From: Mucilaginibacter boryungensis
Lineage (GTDB): Bacteria; Bacteroidota; Bacteroidia; Sphingobacteriales; Sphingobacteriaceae
Assembly (NCBI RefSeq): GCF_015221995.1
Contig: NZ_JADFFM010000001.1
Coordinates: 1,240,001-1,304,000, forward strand
Direction of reading: 5' to 3'
DNA: 64,000 nucleotides
A model generated the notes under the pieces. It was not told where the DNA came from. It worked only from the letters and a program-made list of their open reading frames with translations, and ran no database searches. Positions 56,701 to 63,991 of this stretch are shown piece by piece. The position numbers and the translations under genes are program-made. Each line of letters starts with the position of its first letter. Within the stretch, counting starts at the first letter, position 1.

Positions 56701-57123
56701 GTTACTTATACTTACACCGTACAACAACAGCAAGCTGCTTTAGAGCAATTTATTAACAACACCCCGTACCTGAAAAAACACCGGGGCGAATTTGCCGACA
56801 GGAACGCTGCGTTCTTACCTTGGTACACCCGTGTTGATTTAAACGTTCTGCAAGATTTTTATATAAATACTGGCAACAACCACAAACACACCTTGGAATT
56901 TAGCGCAGTAGTACAAAACTTGCCAAACTTATTGAACAAGTATTGGGGTATCCAGAAATTTGCTACTACTACCTCACCGGTACTAACGGCAATTGACGCC
57001 ACTACCGGCTTACCAACCTATACTGTTAGGCAGTTAAATGGCAAATTGGTTAATACTCCATTCCAGGATGCAACTTCTGCTACTACCTGGAGCATATTAA
57101 TTGGTGCTAAATACATTTTCTAA
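53791..57123 (+). CDS. Oar-like TonB-dependent outer-membrane receptor
   Basis: I use the ATG at 53791, which places a signal peptide (LLILLISMFTACVAFAQ) at the start; the longer frame from 53725 adds 22 residues that overlap a promoter element. The 1110-residue product has a carboxypeptidase-regulatory-like domain (residues about 24-105), a plug region with the Oar-type SRSIVDYTRLTPQSTG and TKSGTNTFHGSAY, and a large barrel. Oar-like receptors move larger molecules such as peptides or proteins through the outer membrane. It is adjacent to a surface protease gene and followed by a small lipoprotein gene. The substrate is unknown. Confidence 0.92.
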   Translation: MRKHLLILLISMFTACVAFAQVTTSAISGTIKDSKGVTLPGATVKAVHVPSGTTYSTSTNANGLYTIPGMRIGGPYRVDVSFIGFKSTTYEGITLQLGQTFILNTTLAETGVNLQEVKISGTKVNTSGKLGASTNINRAQIAALPSISRSIVDYTRLTPQSTGTSFAGRDNRLNNTTVDGANLNNTFGTSSDPLPGGGAQPISIEAYDEISVNIAPFDVRQAGFTGAGIYATTKSGTNTFHGSAYTYYKDQSFNGNYIGDNFIGNNVAKSKTNTYGFTVGGPIIKNKLFFFANYETEKSTNPGISYSPTNGSGTGQVTPATVAELTSVQNYLKGKGYETGGFDNFPAFQPKKKNILAKLDWNINDKNKFTIKYSYLNATSDQQVNAQSIANGGAFISSNVTTGVAAASRTNLPNPRYSANQSIAFQNSNYGFKNVVATGTAELNTRFNSSMSNQLLVAFKKYDNPRTFGGSVFPTIDIFNGANSNYITAGMDPFTNNNEVIDNSTSYTDNFTYYAGKHTLTAGINYEYQRVGNAFMPGSNGHYIYNSLDDFLNDRAPIYFSYTYSLIPGVDKVFSADLKIGQWSAYVQDEYNVNPDFKLTYGIRVDRPTYLQDPVENPQVTALQLPDQNGNLRSYNGGKFPTTRFIFSPRVGFRLNLLDDKSLVLRGGMGIFTGRIPYVSLTNAPSNSGMYQFGGIATAAQLATIKFNPNPATYANLFPQTAGTTAQPNTALLDPNYKFPQVFRTDFAAEKNLGSGWSALFEALYTKDINATKVRNANLKAPTGTINEGDLTRIRYVGTGTNNAVQAIDRAIYPNLSSVIVLENTNKGYSAAFTGQLTKAFNNGLSASVAYTYTVSKEVTPNVGSTATSVWQSNYNVGTSNDVELRNSSYYVPHRIVANASYKFNYLGHASTTVGLFLQGQAGGSNSSLPPLSYIYGNDINGDGNASDLMYIPKRASELNIVQYTATVNGVTYTYTVQQQQAALEQFINNTPYLKKHRGEFADRNAAFLPWYTRVDLNVLQDFYINTGNNHKHTLEFSAVVQNLPNLLNKYWGIQKFATTTSPVLTAIDATTGLPTYTVRQLNGKLVNTPFQDATSATTWSILIGAKYIF

Positions 57124-57154
57124 ATTGTTGTATTGTTTAATAGAAATAAAAAAA

Positions 57155-57685
57155 ATGAAAATGAAAAAATATATAAGCGCTGCCTTAACCGGATTATTAG
57201 CTATCACCATGTTCTCGTGCACCAAAAAGGCCGATGTGGTTGGTATTGAAGCAAAGCTTCCGCCGGTACAATTGAGCAGCATAGGTTTAATTACCCCCGC
57301 TCCGTTTAGTACTACCAGTGTTATACAATTAACATTCGGTGCTACTTTAACCAAGTTAACACCAGGCGCATTTGATCTGGAGATATATGATAACACTACC
57401 TCTACCCAAACGCTGGTACAAACTATCCATTTTAATTCATGGTCTGGGTTTGATTCAACTACCCCGGCAACTACTCCGGCAACTACTCCGGTAGGTACTG
57501 CAGGTAAAATATCTTATACTAATCCGGATACAACTTACCCTAATACAATAGTGTATAATGGTACCATACTTATTAAATTAAATAAGTTAACATCAGGTAA
57601 GATATATACCCTTAAAGGTTATGCCCGCACCAGTGATGGCCAGGTTTCAACCTTTACCATTAGCAAACTGTTTACAGTTAGTTAA
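57155..57685 (+). CDS. Small lipoprotein of unknown function, partner of the Oar-like receptor
   Basis: Starting at the ATG at 57155 (57161 is also possible) the product has 176 residues with lipobox C22 (TMFSC). The mature part begins TKKADVVGIEAKLPPVQLS and is beta-rich. It contains a short Thr/Pro repeat (TTPATTPATTPVGT) encoded by about three 12-base repeats near 57462-57495. It begins 31 bases after the receptor stop and ends before a strong terminator, so the two genes form an operon. No family is recognised; surface exposure is likely. Confidence 0.75.
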   Translation: MKMKKYISAALTGLLAITMFSCTKKADVVGIEAKLPPVQLSSIGLITPAPFSTTSVIQLTFGATLTKLTPGAFDLEIYDNTTSTQTLVQTIHFNSWSGFDSTTPATTPATTPVGTAGKISYTNPDTTYPNTIVYNGTILIKLNKLTSGKIYTLKGYARTSDGQVSTFTISKLFTVS

Positions 57686-57705
57686 TTGCTAAGGTTATAA
57701 TGATT

Positions 57706-57741
57706 AAAGCCCTGGTTGCATATGCAACCAGGGCTTTTTTT
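57706..57741 (+). terminator. Rho-independent terminator of the Oar-like operon
   Basis: AAAGCCCTGGTTGCAT and ATGCAACCAGGGCTTT form a perfect 16-bp palindromic stem followed by seven T residues. It lies 20 bases after the lipoprotein stop. It is one of the clearest terminators in the window. Confidence 0.9.
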
Positions 57742-57753
57742 GTTGTATCTGCA

Positions 57754-57943
57754 TCATACCGAATTTATTTCGGCATCTCATTACAAGGTATATGTGAAAG
57801 CTTTGCATGTGAGATCCTGAAACAAGTTCAGGATGACGGTATGAGTATTTATTCTCCGCGTCATGCCGAATTTATTTCGGCATCCCATTACGAGGTCCAT
57901 CATGTGAAAACTTTACAAGTGGAGCTGAACAAGTTCAGGATAC
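57754..57943. repeat. Two tandem copies of a REP-like hairpin element
   Basis: Copies at about 57754-57838 and 57860-57943 share a TCAT-start, the inverted repeat CCGAATTTATTTCGG, the block CATTACnAGGT, a GTGAAA-CTTT block, and an ending (CTGAA-CAAGTTCAGG). In copy 1 the ending is a second hairpin (CCTGAA/TTCAGG). This resembles dispersed intergenic repeats common in Sphingobacteriaceae. An open frame across it (57700-57993) is not a gene. Confidence 0.8.
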
Positions 57944-57963
57944 GTATATGCCTAAAATCAGGA

Positions 57964-59145
57964 TTAATTGTAAATAAACTCCCCAAACTCTGAACGCACA
58001 GTTACATGTTTCTTGTCCGAAGCTTCCACATGGCCAATAATCTGCGCATCTACGTTAAAGCTTTTTGATATGGCTATCAGTTCATCGGCAATAGCGCGGG
58101 GTACATATATTTCCATACGGTGGCCCATATTAAATACTTTATACATTTCCTGCCAGCTGGTGCCCGATTCGCTTTGGATCAGTTTAAACAATGGTGGGGC
58201 AGGGAACAGGTTATCTTTTATAATGTGCAGGTTATTAATAAAATGCAGCACCTTGGTTTGCGCGCCGCCGCTACAATGTACCATGCCATGTATTTGCGGG
58301 CGGTACTTGTCTAATATCCGTTTGATAATAGGCGCGTAGGTGCGTGTTGGAGATAGCACCAGCTTGCCTGCGGTAATGCTTTGACCGTTGCCTATATCAA
58401 CCATATCCGTTAGCTGTTTACTGCCCGAGAATACTAAATCCTGAGGAACGGCAGGGTCATAGCTTTCGGGGTAGCTGTTGGCAACCGATTTATTGAACAC
58501 ATCGTGCCGAGCCGAAGTAAGGCCGTTTGAACCCATACCACCATTATATTCGGTTTCATAGGTGGCTTGTCCCGATGAGGATAAGCCCACAATCACGTCG
58601 CCGGGCTGTATGGTATGGTTTGATATCACCTCGCTGCGTTTCATACGGCAGGTAACGGTTGAATCGACAATAATAGTGCGTACCAGGTCGCCCACATCGG
58701 CGGTTTCACCACCTGTTGAATAAATGCCTATACCAGCTGAACGCAGATCGGCTAAAACTTCTTCGGTACCGTTTATCACCGCGGCAATCACTTCGCCGGG
58801 TATCAGGTTTTTATTACGGCCGATGGTTGATGACAGCAGGATATTATCGGTAGCGCCTACGCATAGCAAATCGTCAAGGTTCATAATAACCGCATCCTGC
58901 GCGATACCACGCCATACGGAAATATCGCCGGTTTGCTTCCAGTAGCTATAAGCTAAAGACGATTTGGTACCTGCCCCATCGGCATGCATAATGTTGCACC
59001 ATGCAGGGTCGTTACTTAAAATATCCGGAATTATTTTGCAGAAAGCCTGGGGGAAGATACCCTTATCAATGTTTTTAATGGCATTGTGTACATCATCCTT
59101 AGATGCGGATACGCCTCTTTGGTCATACCTTTGCGAAGAAGTCAT
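57964..59145 (-). CDS. purM: Phosphoribosylformylglycinamidine cyclo-ligase (AIR synthetase)
   Basis: I use the ATG at 59145 (393 residues); the frame extends to a TTG at 59151. The protein has the PurM/AIRS fold with the N-terminal RYDQRGVSASKDDVHNAI, the substrate/ATP blocks HADGAGTKSS and DDLLCVGA, and later STGGETADVGDLVRTI and HCSGGAQTKVLH. It converts FGAM to AIR in purine synthesis using ATP. At 393 residues it is longer than the E. coli enzyme (about 345), as usual for Bacteroidota. It stands alone with repeats on both sides. A TATATTTG element overlaps its start. Confidence 0.93.
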   Translation of the reverse strand: MTSSQRYDQRGVSASKDDVHNAIKNIDKGIFPQAFCKIIPDILSNDPAWCNIMHADGAGTKSSLAYSYWKQTGDISVWRGIAQDAVIMNLDDLLCVGATDNILLSSTIGRNKNLIPGEVIAAVINGTEEVLADLRSAGIGIYSTGGETADVGDLVRTIIVDSTVTCRMKRSEVISNHTIQPGDVIVGLSSSGQATYETEYNGGMGSNGLTSARHDVFNKSVANSYPESYDPAVPQDLVFSGSKQLTDMVDIGNGQSITAGKLVLSPTRTYAPIIKRILDKYRPQIHGMVHCSGGAQTKVLHFINNLHIIKDNLFPAPPLFKLIQSESGTSWQEMYKVFNMGHRMEIYVPRAIADELIAISKSFNVDAQIIGHVEASDKKHVTVRSEFGEFIYN

Positions 59146-59148
59146 GGG

Positions 59149-59156
59149 CAAATATA
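59149..59156 (-). promoter_or_regulatory. Possible -7 element (TATATTTG) immediately before purM
   Basis: The minus-strand octamer matches TAnnTTTG and ends 3 bases before the ATG at 59145, which would give an almost leaderless transcript. No -33 element is visible because the adjoining repeat begins there. Confidence 0.35.
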
Positions 59157-59166
59157 ATCATATAAA

Positions 59167-59273
59167 TTGTCATTGCGAGGAGCTTGTTAGGGAAAGAGCG
59201 AAAGTGCGACGTGGCAATCTCGTAGTTTGATTAGCATACTACGAGATTGCCACGCTATCGCTCGCAATGACAA
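59167..59273. repeat. Palindromic MITE/REP-like element
   Basis: The ends are TTGTCATTGCGAG and CTCGCAATGACAA, exact inverted repeats. Inside, GTGGCAATCTCGTAGT (59211-59226) and its complement (59238-59253) form a perfect 16-bp stem. The outer sequence is of the widespread CATTGCGAG-type intergenic repeat. No transposase is encoded, so any mobility would depend on a protein elsewhere. Confidence 0.8.
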
Positions 59274-59278
59274 AGGGT

Positions 59279-60430
59279 TTACTGCGCCTTCGGATGTTTA
59301 CTTACATACTGGTACAATTGCGTGCCACTAAGCAGGAAAGCGCCTACGCCATACACTTCGGTGCTGTTAAAATCGACACCGTCAGGTGCGGCGCCAATGC
59401 GCTGTACATAGCCTAACATACCATCGGGGTGGACAGATGAAGTAAGCGCAGCCCAGGCTTTTTTAGCTACTGGCCAATAGGTTTTTTCATCTAACAAACC
59501 ATGGTTCAGTCCCCACAAAATAGAATAGCAGTAAAACCCGGTGCCGCTGGTTTCTTTAACCGGATAGCTTTCCGGGTCCAACAGCGATGCATGCCAGCTG
59601 CCATCAGGCTGTTGGATTGAAGCTATTTTGGCTTCCATATCTTTATAAAGCGTTTCGAACCTTTTCCTGTCGGGATGGTTGGCAGGCATATTATCAAGCA
59701 CCCTTACCAGGCCGCCCAGCACCCAGCCATTGCCACGGCTCCAAAATACTTTTTTGCCATTCTTTTCTTTCTTTTGCAGGTAACTACCATCGCGAAAGTA
59801 TAAGTGCTCCTCATTATCGTACAGGTAATCTGTCGTTTTCCACCATAGTTTGCTGGCAGTGTTCAGGTATTTCGGGTCGCCAGTTGCAGTACTTAAGTAG
59901 CTAAGCGCGGTTGGCCCCATAAATAAGGCATCGCACCAGGCCCACTCGCGCAATTGTATGCGGTTCTTCCATTCCAGGCCTTCATCATGCGGTTTAGCCA
60001 CAATGCTATCAGCTAACTGAATGAACGGCGCAATCATTTTTTTGTCTTTATATTTCATATACAGCAACGAATATATTTGCCCGATGCAATAATCATCGGC
60101 CATAAAGCGGCTTTTACCGGTATTCCAATTCAGCGAGTTGCCAACGTTAACCAGGAAATCAAGATATTTATCATTCCCTTTCATGCTGCCAAACGCGTAC
60201 AACCCCGTATACGCGGCGGCGTTTGTCCAGTCAACTTTAGGGTGCTTAAAGCCGGTGGTGTTCCAGGCGTTCAGTTGCCAGTCGGCAACCTTATGCATAA
60301 TGTTTACAATGTATTTCTTCTTTAAGGTCGAATCTTTTTCCATGCCTCGTGCCGATGCAACGGGCTGATAACCTATAAAAAGTGCTGCAGCAGTAAAAGC
60401 AGCAAATAATTTGTTTTTAGCAGATGACAT
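59279..60430 (-). CDS. GH105-type unsaturated rhamnogalacturonyl hydrolase, secreted
   Basis: The 383-residue protein has a signal peptide ending SASA and a GH88/GH105 barrel. Conserved parts are FMADDYCIGQIYSLLYMKY, REWAWCDALFMGP with catalytic Asp D167, VFWSRGNGWVLGGLVRVLD and GTGFYCYSILWGLN. GH105 removes the unsaturated galacturonate from the non-reducing end of lyase products. It is transcribed away from the Gfo/Idh gene, with the PL1-type lyase gene beyond it. The three genes could belong to one pectin pathway. Confidence 0.92.
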   Translation of the reverse strand: MSSAKNKLFAAFTAAALFIGYQPVASARGMEKDSTLKKKYIVNIMHKVADWQLNAWNTTGFKHPKVDWTNAAAYTGLYAFGSMKGNDKYLDFLVNVGNSLNWNTGKSRFMADDYCIGQIYSLLYMKYKDKKMIAPFIQLADSIVAKPHDEGLEWKNRIQLREWAWCDALFMGPTALSYLSTATGDPKYLNTASKLWWKTTDYLYDNEEHLYFRDGSYLQKKEKNGKKVFWSRGNGWVLGGLVRVLDNMPANHPDRKRFETLYKDMEAKIASIQQPDGSWHASLLDPESYPVKETSGTGFYCYSILWGLNHGLLDEKTYWPVAKKAWAALTSSVHPDGMLGYVQRIGAAPDGVDFNSTEVYGVGAFLLSGTQLYQYVSKHPKAQ

Positions 60431-60617
60431 TTTAATTGGTTTGCGATGATTAAGTTTTTAAAGGTATATAATTATTGCATTCCGGCGAAAACTCAGGATG
60501 CGCAATTAATTCAACGTAATTAACCTCGCATAACACTATACGCACCTAAACATTTTTGTAGCTTGAAATGATATAAGGGTTTTTTATACATTTATTCTAT
60601 TAAACATTACCGTTAAA

Positions 60618-61607
60618 ATGAAAGATAAAATACGCTGGGGCATTTTGAGTACCGCCAAAATAGCACGCACACAGGTTATACCCGCTATAAAACAAAGCCA
60701 GTTGGGCCAGGTGGCTGCTATTGCATCATCAGATAAAAACAAAGCCGAACAAACGGCCGCCGATTTGGATATTCCCAAGGCTTATGGCAGTTATAAGGAA
60801 TTGTTAAATGACCCTGGTATAGACGCGCTGTATATCCCGCTGCCCAACCAAATGCATGTTGATTATACCCTGCAAGCCCTGGCGGCGGGCAAACATGTAC
60901 TGTGCGAAAAGCCTATCGGCCTGAACGTCCGCGATGCACAGCGCCTGATTGATGGTACCGCGCAATACCCGCATTTGAAAGTAATGGAAGCCTTTATGTA
61001 CCGCTTTCATCCGCAATGGCAAAAGGCTAAACAATTGGTTGATGACGGCGCACTGGGCGGAGTGAGAAATGTACAATGCACGTTCTCATACTACAACGTT
61101 GATGCCGGCAATATTCGGAATAAAGCGGGTGGCGGGGCATTAATGGATATAGGCTGCTATTGTATCTCCTTTCCCCGGTTTATTTTTAACGCCGAGCCTG
61201 AGCGGGTGGTCGGTCTGTTAAACATCGACGCTAATTTTGGGGTAGATGCCCTAACATCGGGCCTGTTGGATTTTGGCAGCGGCAGGCAGGCTACTTTTAC
61301 CTGTTCCACACAATTAGAACCATTTCAACAATTAAACATATTTGGTGCTAAAGGCCGGCTGGAAATAGAAATACCAGTTAATGCACCTAACGATACGCCA
61401 TGCCGCCTGTTTTTACAACGTGACCGCATTGTTGAAGAAATTATTATACCCATAACTAACCAATACACCCAACAGGTTGACGCATTTGCCAAAGCCATAT
61501 TAAATGATACGCCTGTACCAACCCCTTTAAGCGATGCGCTGGGGAACATGCGGGTGATTGATGCACTGTTTGAAAGCGGAAAGAAAGGGGAGTGGGCCCA
61601 CCTGTAG
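60618..61607 (+). CDS. Gfo/Idh/MocA-family NAD(P)-dependent oxidoreductase
   Basis: The 329-residue cytoplasmic protein has the N-terminal dinucleotide fold (IRWGILSTAKIARTQVIPA), the EKP motif at E97-K98 (CEKPIGL), YRFHPQWQ, and the C-terminal alpha/beta domain with GGGALMDIGCYCISFPRF. Members oxidise or reduce sugars and inositols; the related dimeric dihydrodiol dehydrogenases share this layout. It lies 187 bases from the divergent GH105 gene and 166 bases before the PL1-type gene. A role in uronate or sugar metabolism is inference from location. Confidence 0.9.
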   Translation: MKDKIRWGILSTAKIARTQVIPAIKQSQLGQVAAIASSDKNKAEQTAADLDIPKAYGSYKELLNDPGIDALYIPLPNQMHVDYTLQALAAGKHVLCEKPIGLNVRDAQRLIDGTAQYPHLKVMEAFMYRFHPQWQKAKQLVDDGALGGVRNVQCTFSYYNVDAGNIRNKAGGGALMDIGCYCISFPRFIFNAEPERVVGLLNIDANFGVDALTSGLLDFGSGRQATFTCSTQLEPFQQLNIFGAKGRLEIEIPVNAPNDTPCRLFLQRDRIVEEIIIPITNQYTQQVDAFAKAILNDTPVPTPLSDALGNMRVIDALFESGKKGEWAHL

Positions 61608-61773
61608 GCGACTGACCATATTTTCCTCGTAACGTTATCATTACATACACAGAGGCGATATCGGGCATGATAAGATTATACAATATGTTGTAAATATGTT
61701 ATATGAAAACTGCCCGAACAGGCCGCATATTTGAAATACATTATTATAACCTGCTAAGTATAACCTACCGGAA

Positions 61774-63417
61774 ATGAGTAAAAATTTAATACGCCTGACA
61801 ACTTTGGCTGTTGCCTTGATATTTGTTAAAACGGCCCAAGCACAATACCCCAGGATACCGCCTGCTGTGCAAGCCAAAGCCGATTCGGCATTGGATGAAG
61901 CCAAAAAGCGTTCGGACATTGCCTGGGCCAAAGCCCTTCCAATTATTGAACGTAATGAAAAGGAAGGCAAACCATATATCCCCTGGGCTAATAAACCATC
62001 TGATTTGCCACAAGCTAAAATCCCCGCATTCCCTGGTGCTGAAGGGGGTGGTATGTATACCTCCGGTGGTCGCGGCGGGAGGGTTATTGTAGTAACCAGC
62101 CTGGCCGATCATGGCCCGGGTACCCTGCGCGAAGCCTGCGAACAAGGCGGCCCGCGTATTATTGTTTTTAATGTATCGGGGATTATCCATTTGACCGATC
62201 CTATCAGTATCCGTGCGCCTTATATTACTATTGAAGGCCAGTCTGCCCCCGGCGATGGCATCTGTGTGGCGGGTGAATCAACCTGGATAGATACGCACGA
62301 TGTGGTGATCCGTTACCTGCGGTTCCGTCGCGGCGCTACTGATGTGGCCCGCCGTGATGACGCTTTGGGCGGTAACCCGGTGGGTAATATTATTATCGAC
62401 CATGTAAGCGCAAGCTGGGGCTTAGATGAGAACATGTCCATTTATCGCCATGTATACGATAGAAAAGGCCAGAAACAAGAGAAGATGGCTACTACTAATG
62501 TAACTATCCAAAACTCTATCTTCTCGGAAGCACTTGATACTTATAACCACGCTTTCGGCAGTACTATTGGCGGCCATAACAGCACGTTTATGCGCAACCT
62601 GTGGGCCAACAATATTGCCCGTAACCCATCCGTTGGTATGGACGAAGATTTTGGCTTCTTCAACAACGTAGTATTTAACTGGTGGAACCGCAGCGCCGAT
62701 GGCGGCGATAACAAATCGCTGTTCAACTTCATAAACAACTATTTTAAACCGGGACCTATTACCCCTATGAACGAGCCGATCGGCCACCGGATATTGAAAC
62801 CTGAAGCAGGCCGTGACCCGGCAAATAAGAGCCATTACGGGAAAGTATACGTAAGCGGCAATATTATGGAAGGCAACGAGCGTGTAACCAAAAACAACTG
62901 GGACGGCGGTGTGCAAATACAGGATATGCCCGATGCCGGCCGCTATACTGACAGCATCCGCGCCGATAAGCCATTGCCGATAATGAACCCGGTTACCATC
63001 ATTCCTGCTAAAGATGCCTGGACCTACGTGCTGGCTAACGCAGGTTGCTCATTACCCAAACGCGACCCGGTTGATGAGCGTATTGTAGAAGATGTGCGCA
63101 CCGGTAAAATTAAATATGCTACCAGCGGGATCATAGAACATATTGGCGCCAAATATGTAAAAGAACGCCTGCCAGATAGTTATAAGCAAGGTATCATCAG
63201 CGATATTAGCCAGGTTGGCGGTTACCCCGAATATAAAGGTATCCCATATAAAGACACGGATAATGACGGTATCCCCGACGCTTATGAAACCGCCCATGGA
63301 CTGAACCCTAAAGATGCGTCTGATTCGCCGAAGCTGGCTAAGAATGGGGGCGGGTATAGCAATATTGAAGTTTACCTGAATAGCCTGGTACCGTTAAAAG
63401 CAGTGTCGCCTAAATAG
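61774..63417 (+). CDS. PL1-type pectate lyase-like protein, secreted
   Basis: The 547-residue product has a signal peptide (LTTLAVALIFVKTAQAQ), a short linker, and a right-handed beta-helix beginning AFPGAEGGGMYTSGGRGG, then GTLREACEQGGPRIIVFNVSG and IIDHVSASWGLDENMS. The block NIARNPSVGMDEDFGFFNNV holds a candidate catalytic Arg. The C-terminus has DTDNDGIPDAYE, a calcium-binding type repeat. It would cleave polygalacturonate by beta-elimination, making the unsaturated products used by GH105. Other PL families share the helix, so PL1 is the best but not certain label. Confidence 0.88.
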   Translation: MSKNLIRLTTLAVALIFVKTAQAQYPRIPPAVQAKADSALDEAKKRSDIAWAKALPIIERNEKEGKPYIPWANKPSDLPQAKIPAFPGAEGGGMYTSGGRGGRVIVVTSLADHGPGTLREACEQGGPRIIVFNVSGIIHLTDPISIRAPYITIEGQSAPGDGICVAGESTWIDTHDVVIRYLRFRRGATDVARRDDALGGNPVGNIIIDHVSASWGLDENMSIYRHVYDRKGQKQEKMATTNVTIQNSIFSEALDTYNHAFGSTIGGHNSTFMRNLWANNIARNPSVGMDEDFGFFNNVVFNWWNRSADGGDNKSLFNFINNYFKPGPITPMNEPIGHRILKPEAGRDPANKSHYGKVYVSGNIMEGNERVTKNNWDGGVQIQDMPDAGRYTDSIRADKPLPIMNPVTIIPAKDAWTYVLANAGCSLPKRDPVDERIVEDVRTGKIKYATSGIIEHIGAKYVKERLPDSYKQGIISDISQVGGYPEYKGIPYKDTDNDGIPDAYETAHGLNPKDASDSPKLAKNGGGYSNIEVYLNSLVPLKAVSPK

Positions 63418-63448
63418 TATAATTTGGTTTATAGTATATAATTGGTAG

Positions 63449-63480
63449 CGCCTCCCGTTTGGTTTCGGGGGGCGTTTTTT
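63449..63480 (+). terminator. Rho-independent terminator of the PL1-type gene
   Basis: CGCCTCCCG and CGGGGGGCG pair (one G-T wobble) around an 8-base loop, followed by a run of T residues. It lies 32 bases after the lyase stop. Confidence 0.85.
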
Positions 63481-63715
63481 ATTTTTTAGCTGTTCTTCTT
63501 GAGAATGCGATAATCCTGTCGATTTTTATTCCTTATTATTTATAATTATTTATTCTTATTCGTTTTTATCGATTTTTATTAGTTTTTGTCTGCAATTGTG
63601 AATTTAGTTTTGTACCGAATTATTCTTACGTTTATCAGTAATATGTCAGGAAATAAAATACATTGACATATTTCGATATATCTATTTACATTTGAATCGG
63701 AAAAGGAAGTAAGTT
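63481..63715 (+). promoter_or_regulatory. AT-rich promoter region of the ArsR-family gene
   Basis: The stretch has several spaced T-tracts, including TCGATTTTTATT twice (63519-63530 and 63569-63580), which could make curved DNA. TACATTTG at 63687-63694 fits the -7 consensus, and TTG in CATTGACA (63663-63665) is at a suitable -33 distance. Between them, ATATTTCGATATAT (near 63669-63682) is a partial palindrome that could be the regulator's own operator. AAAAGGAAG at 63701-63709 resembles a ribosome binding site. Confidence 0.6.
63687..63694 (+). promoter_or_regulatory. -7 element (TACATTTG) with -33 TTG at 63663
   Basis: The octamer matches TAnnTTTG, and the upstream TTG is 21 bases away from it. 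The start codon is 21 bases after the element. This is the best-formed promoter in the window. Confidence 0.6.
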
Positions 63716-63991
63716 GTGGATTTAAAAAAATTTGAGCGCATATCTAAAGCCCTCAGCGACCCTAACAGGGTATGTATATTGCAGGAGATCAAAAAGAAGA
63801 ATAACTGCTTGTATTGTACCGAGATACATGATTTTGTCACCCTGGCGCAACCATCTATCTCGCATCACGTAAAGCAGCTTACAGATGCAGATCTGATCAT
63901 CCCTGAAAAAGAAGGGCGCAACCTTAAATATACGCTGAACGAAGAAGTGCTGGACGAATACATCAACTACCTTAATAAATTAAAAGGTTAA
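63716..63991 (+). CDS. ArsR-family winged-helix transcriptional regulator
   Basis: The 91-residue protein starts at a GTG, supported by a purine-rich AAGGAAG 7 bases upstream. It has the ArsR layout: FERISKALSDPNRVCILQEI, then a recognition helix in LAQPSISHHVKQL and wing DLIIPEKEGRNLKYTL. Cysteines C31 and C34 (CLYC) lie at the position of the metal-binding CxC of classical ArsR proteins, with C20 nearby, so metal, metalloid or redox sensing is possible. Its target is probably downstream, outside the window, plus its own promoter. Confidence 0.88.
   Translation: MDLKKFERISKALSDPNRVCILQEIKKKNNCLYCTEIHDFVTLAQPSISHHVKQLTDADLIIPEKEGRNLKYTLNEEVLDEYINYLNKLKG

Noticed and set aside
57700..57993. 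97-codon open frame after the terminator
   Set aside because: It runs through a terminator stem and two REP-like repeats and overlaps the end of purM; composition is that of repeats.
59146..59151. TTG start for purM
   Set aside because: A normal ATG lies two codons downstream and fits the family start equally well.
59167..59273. Complete insertion sequence
   Set aside because: Inverted ends are present but there is no coding capacity; at most a non-autonomous element.
63519..63580. Direct repeats TCGATTTTTATT as a CRISPR remnant
   Set aside because: Only two 12-base AT-rich copies, no regular spacers or cas genes.
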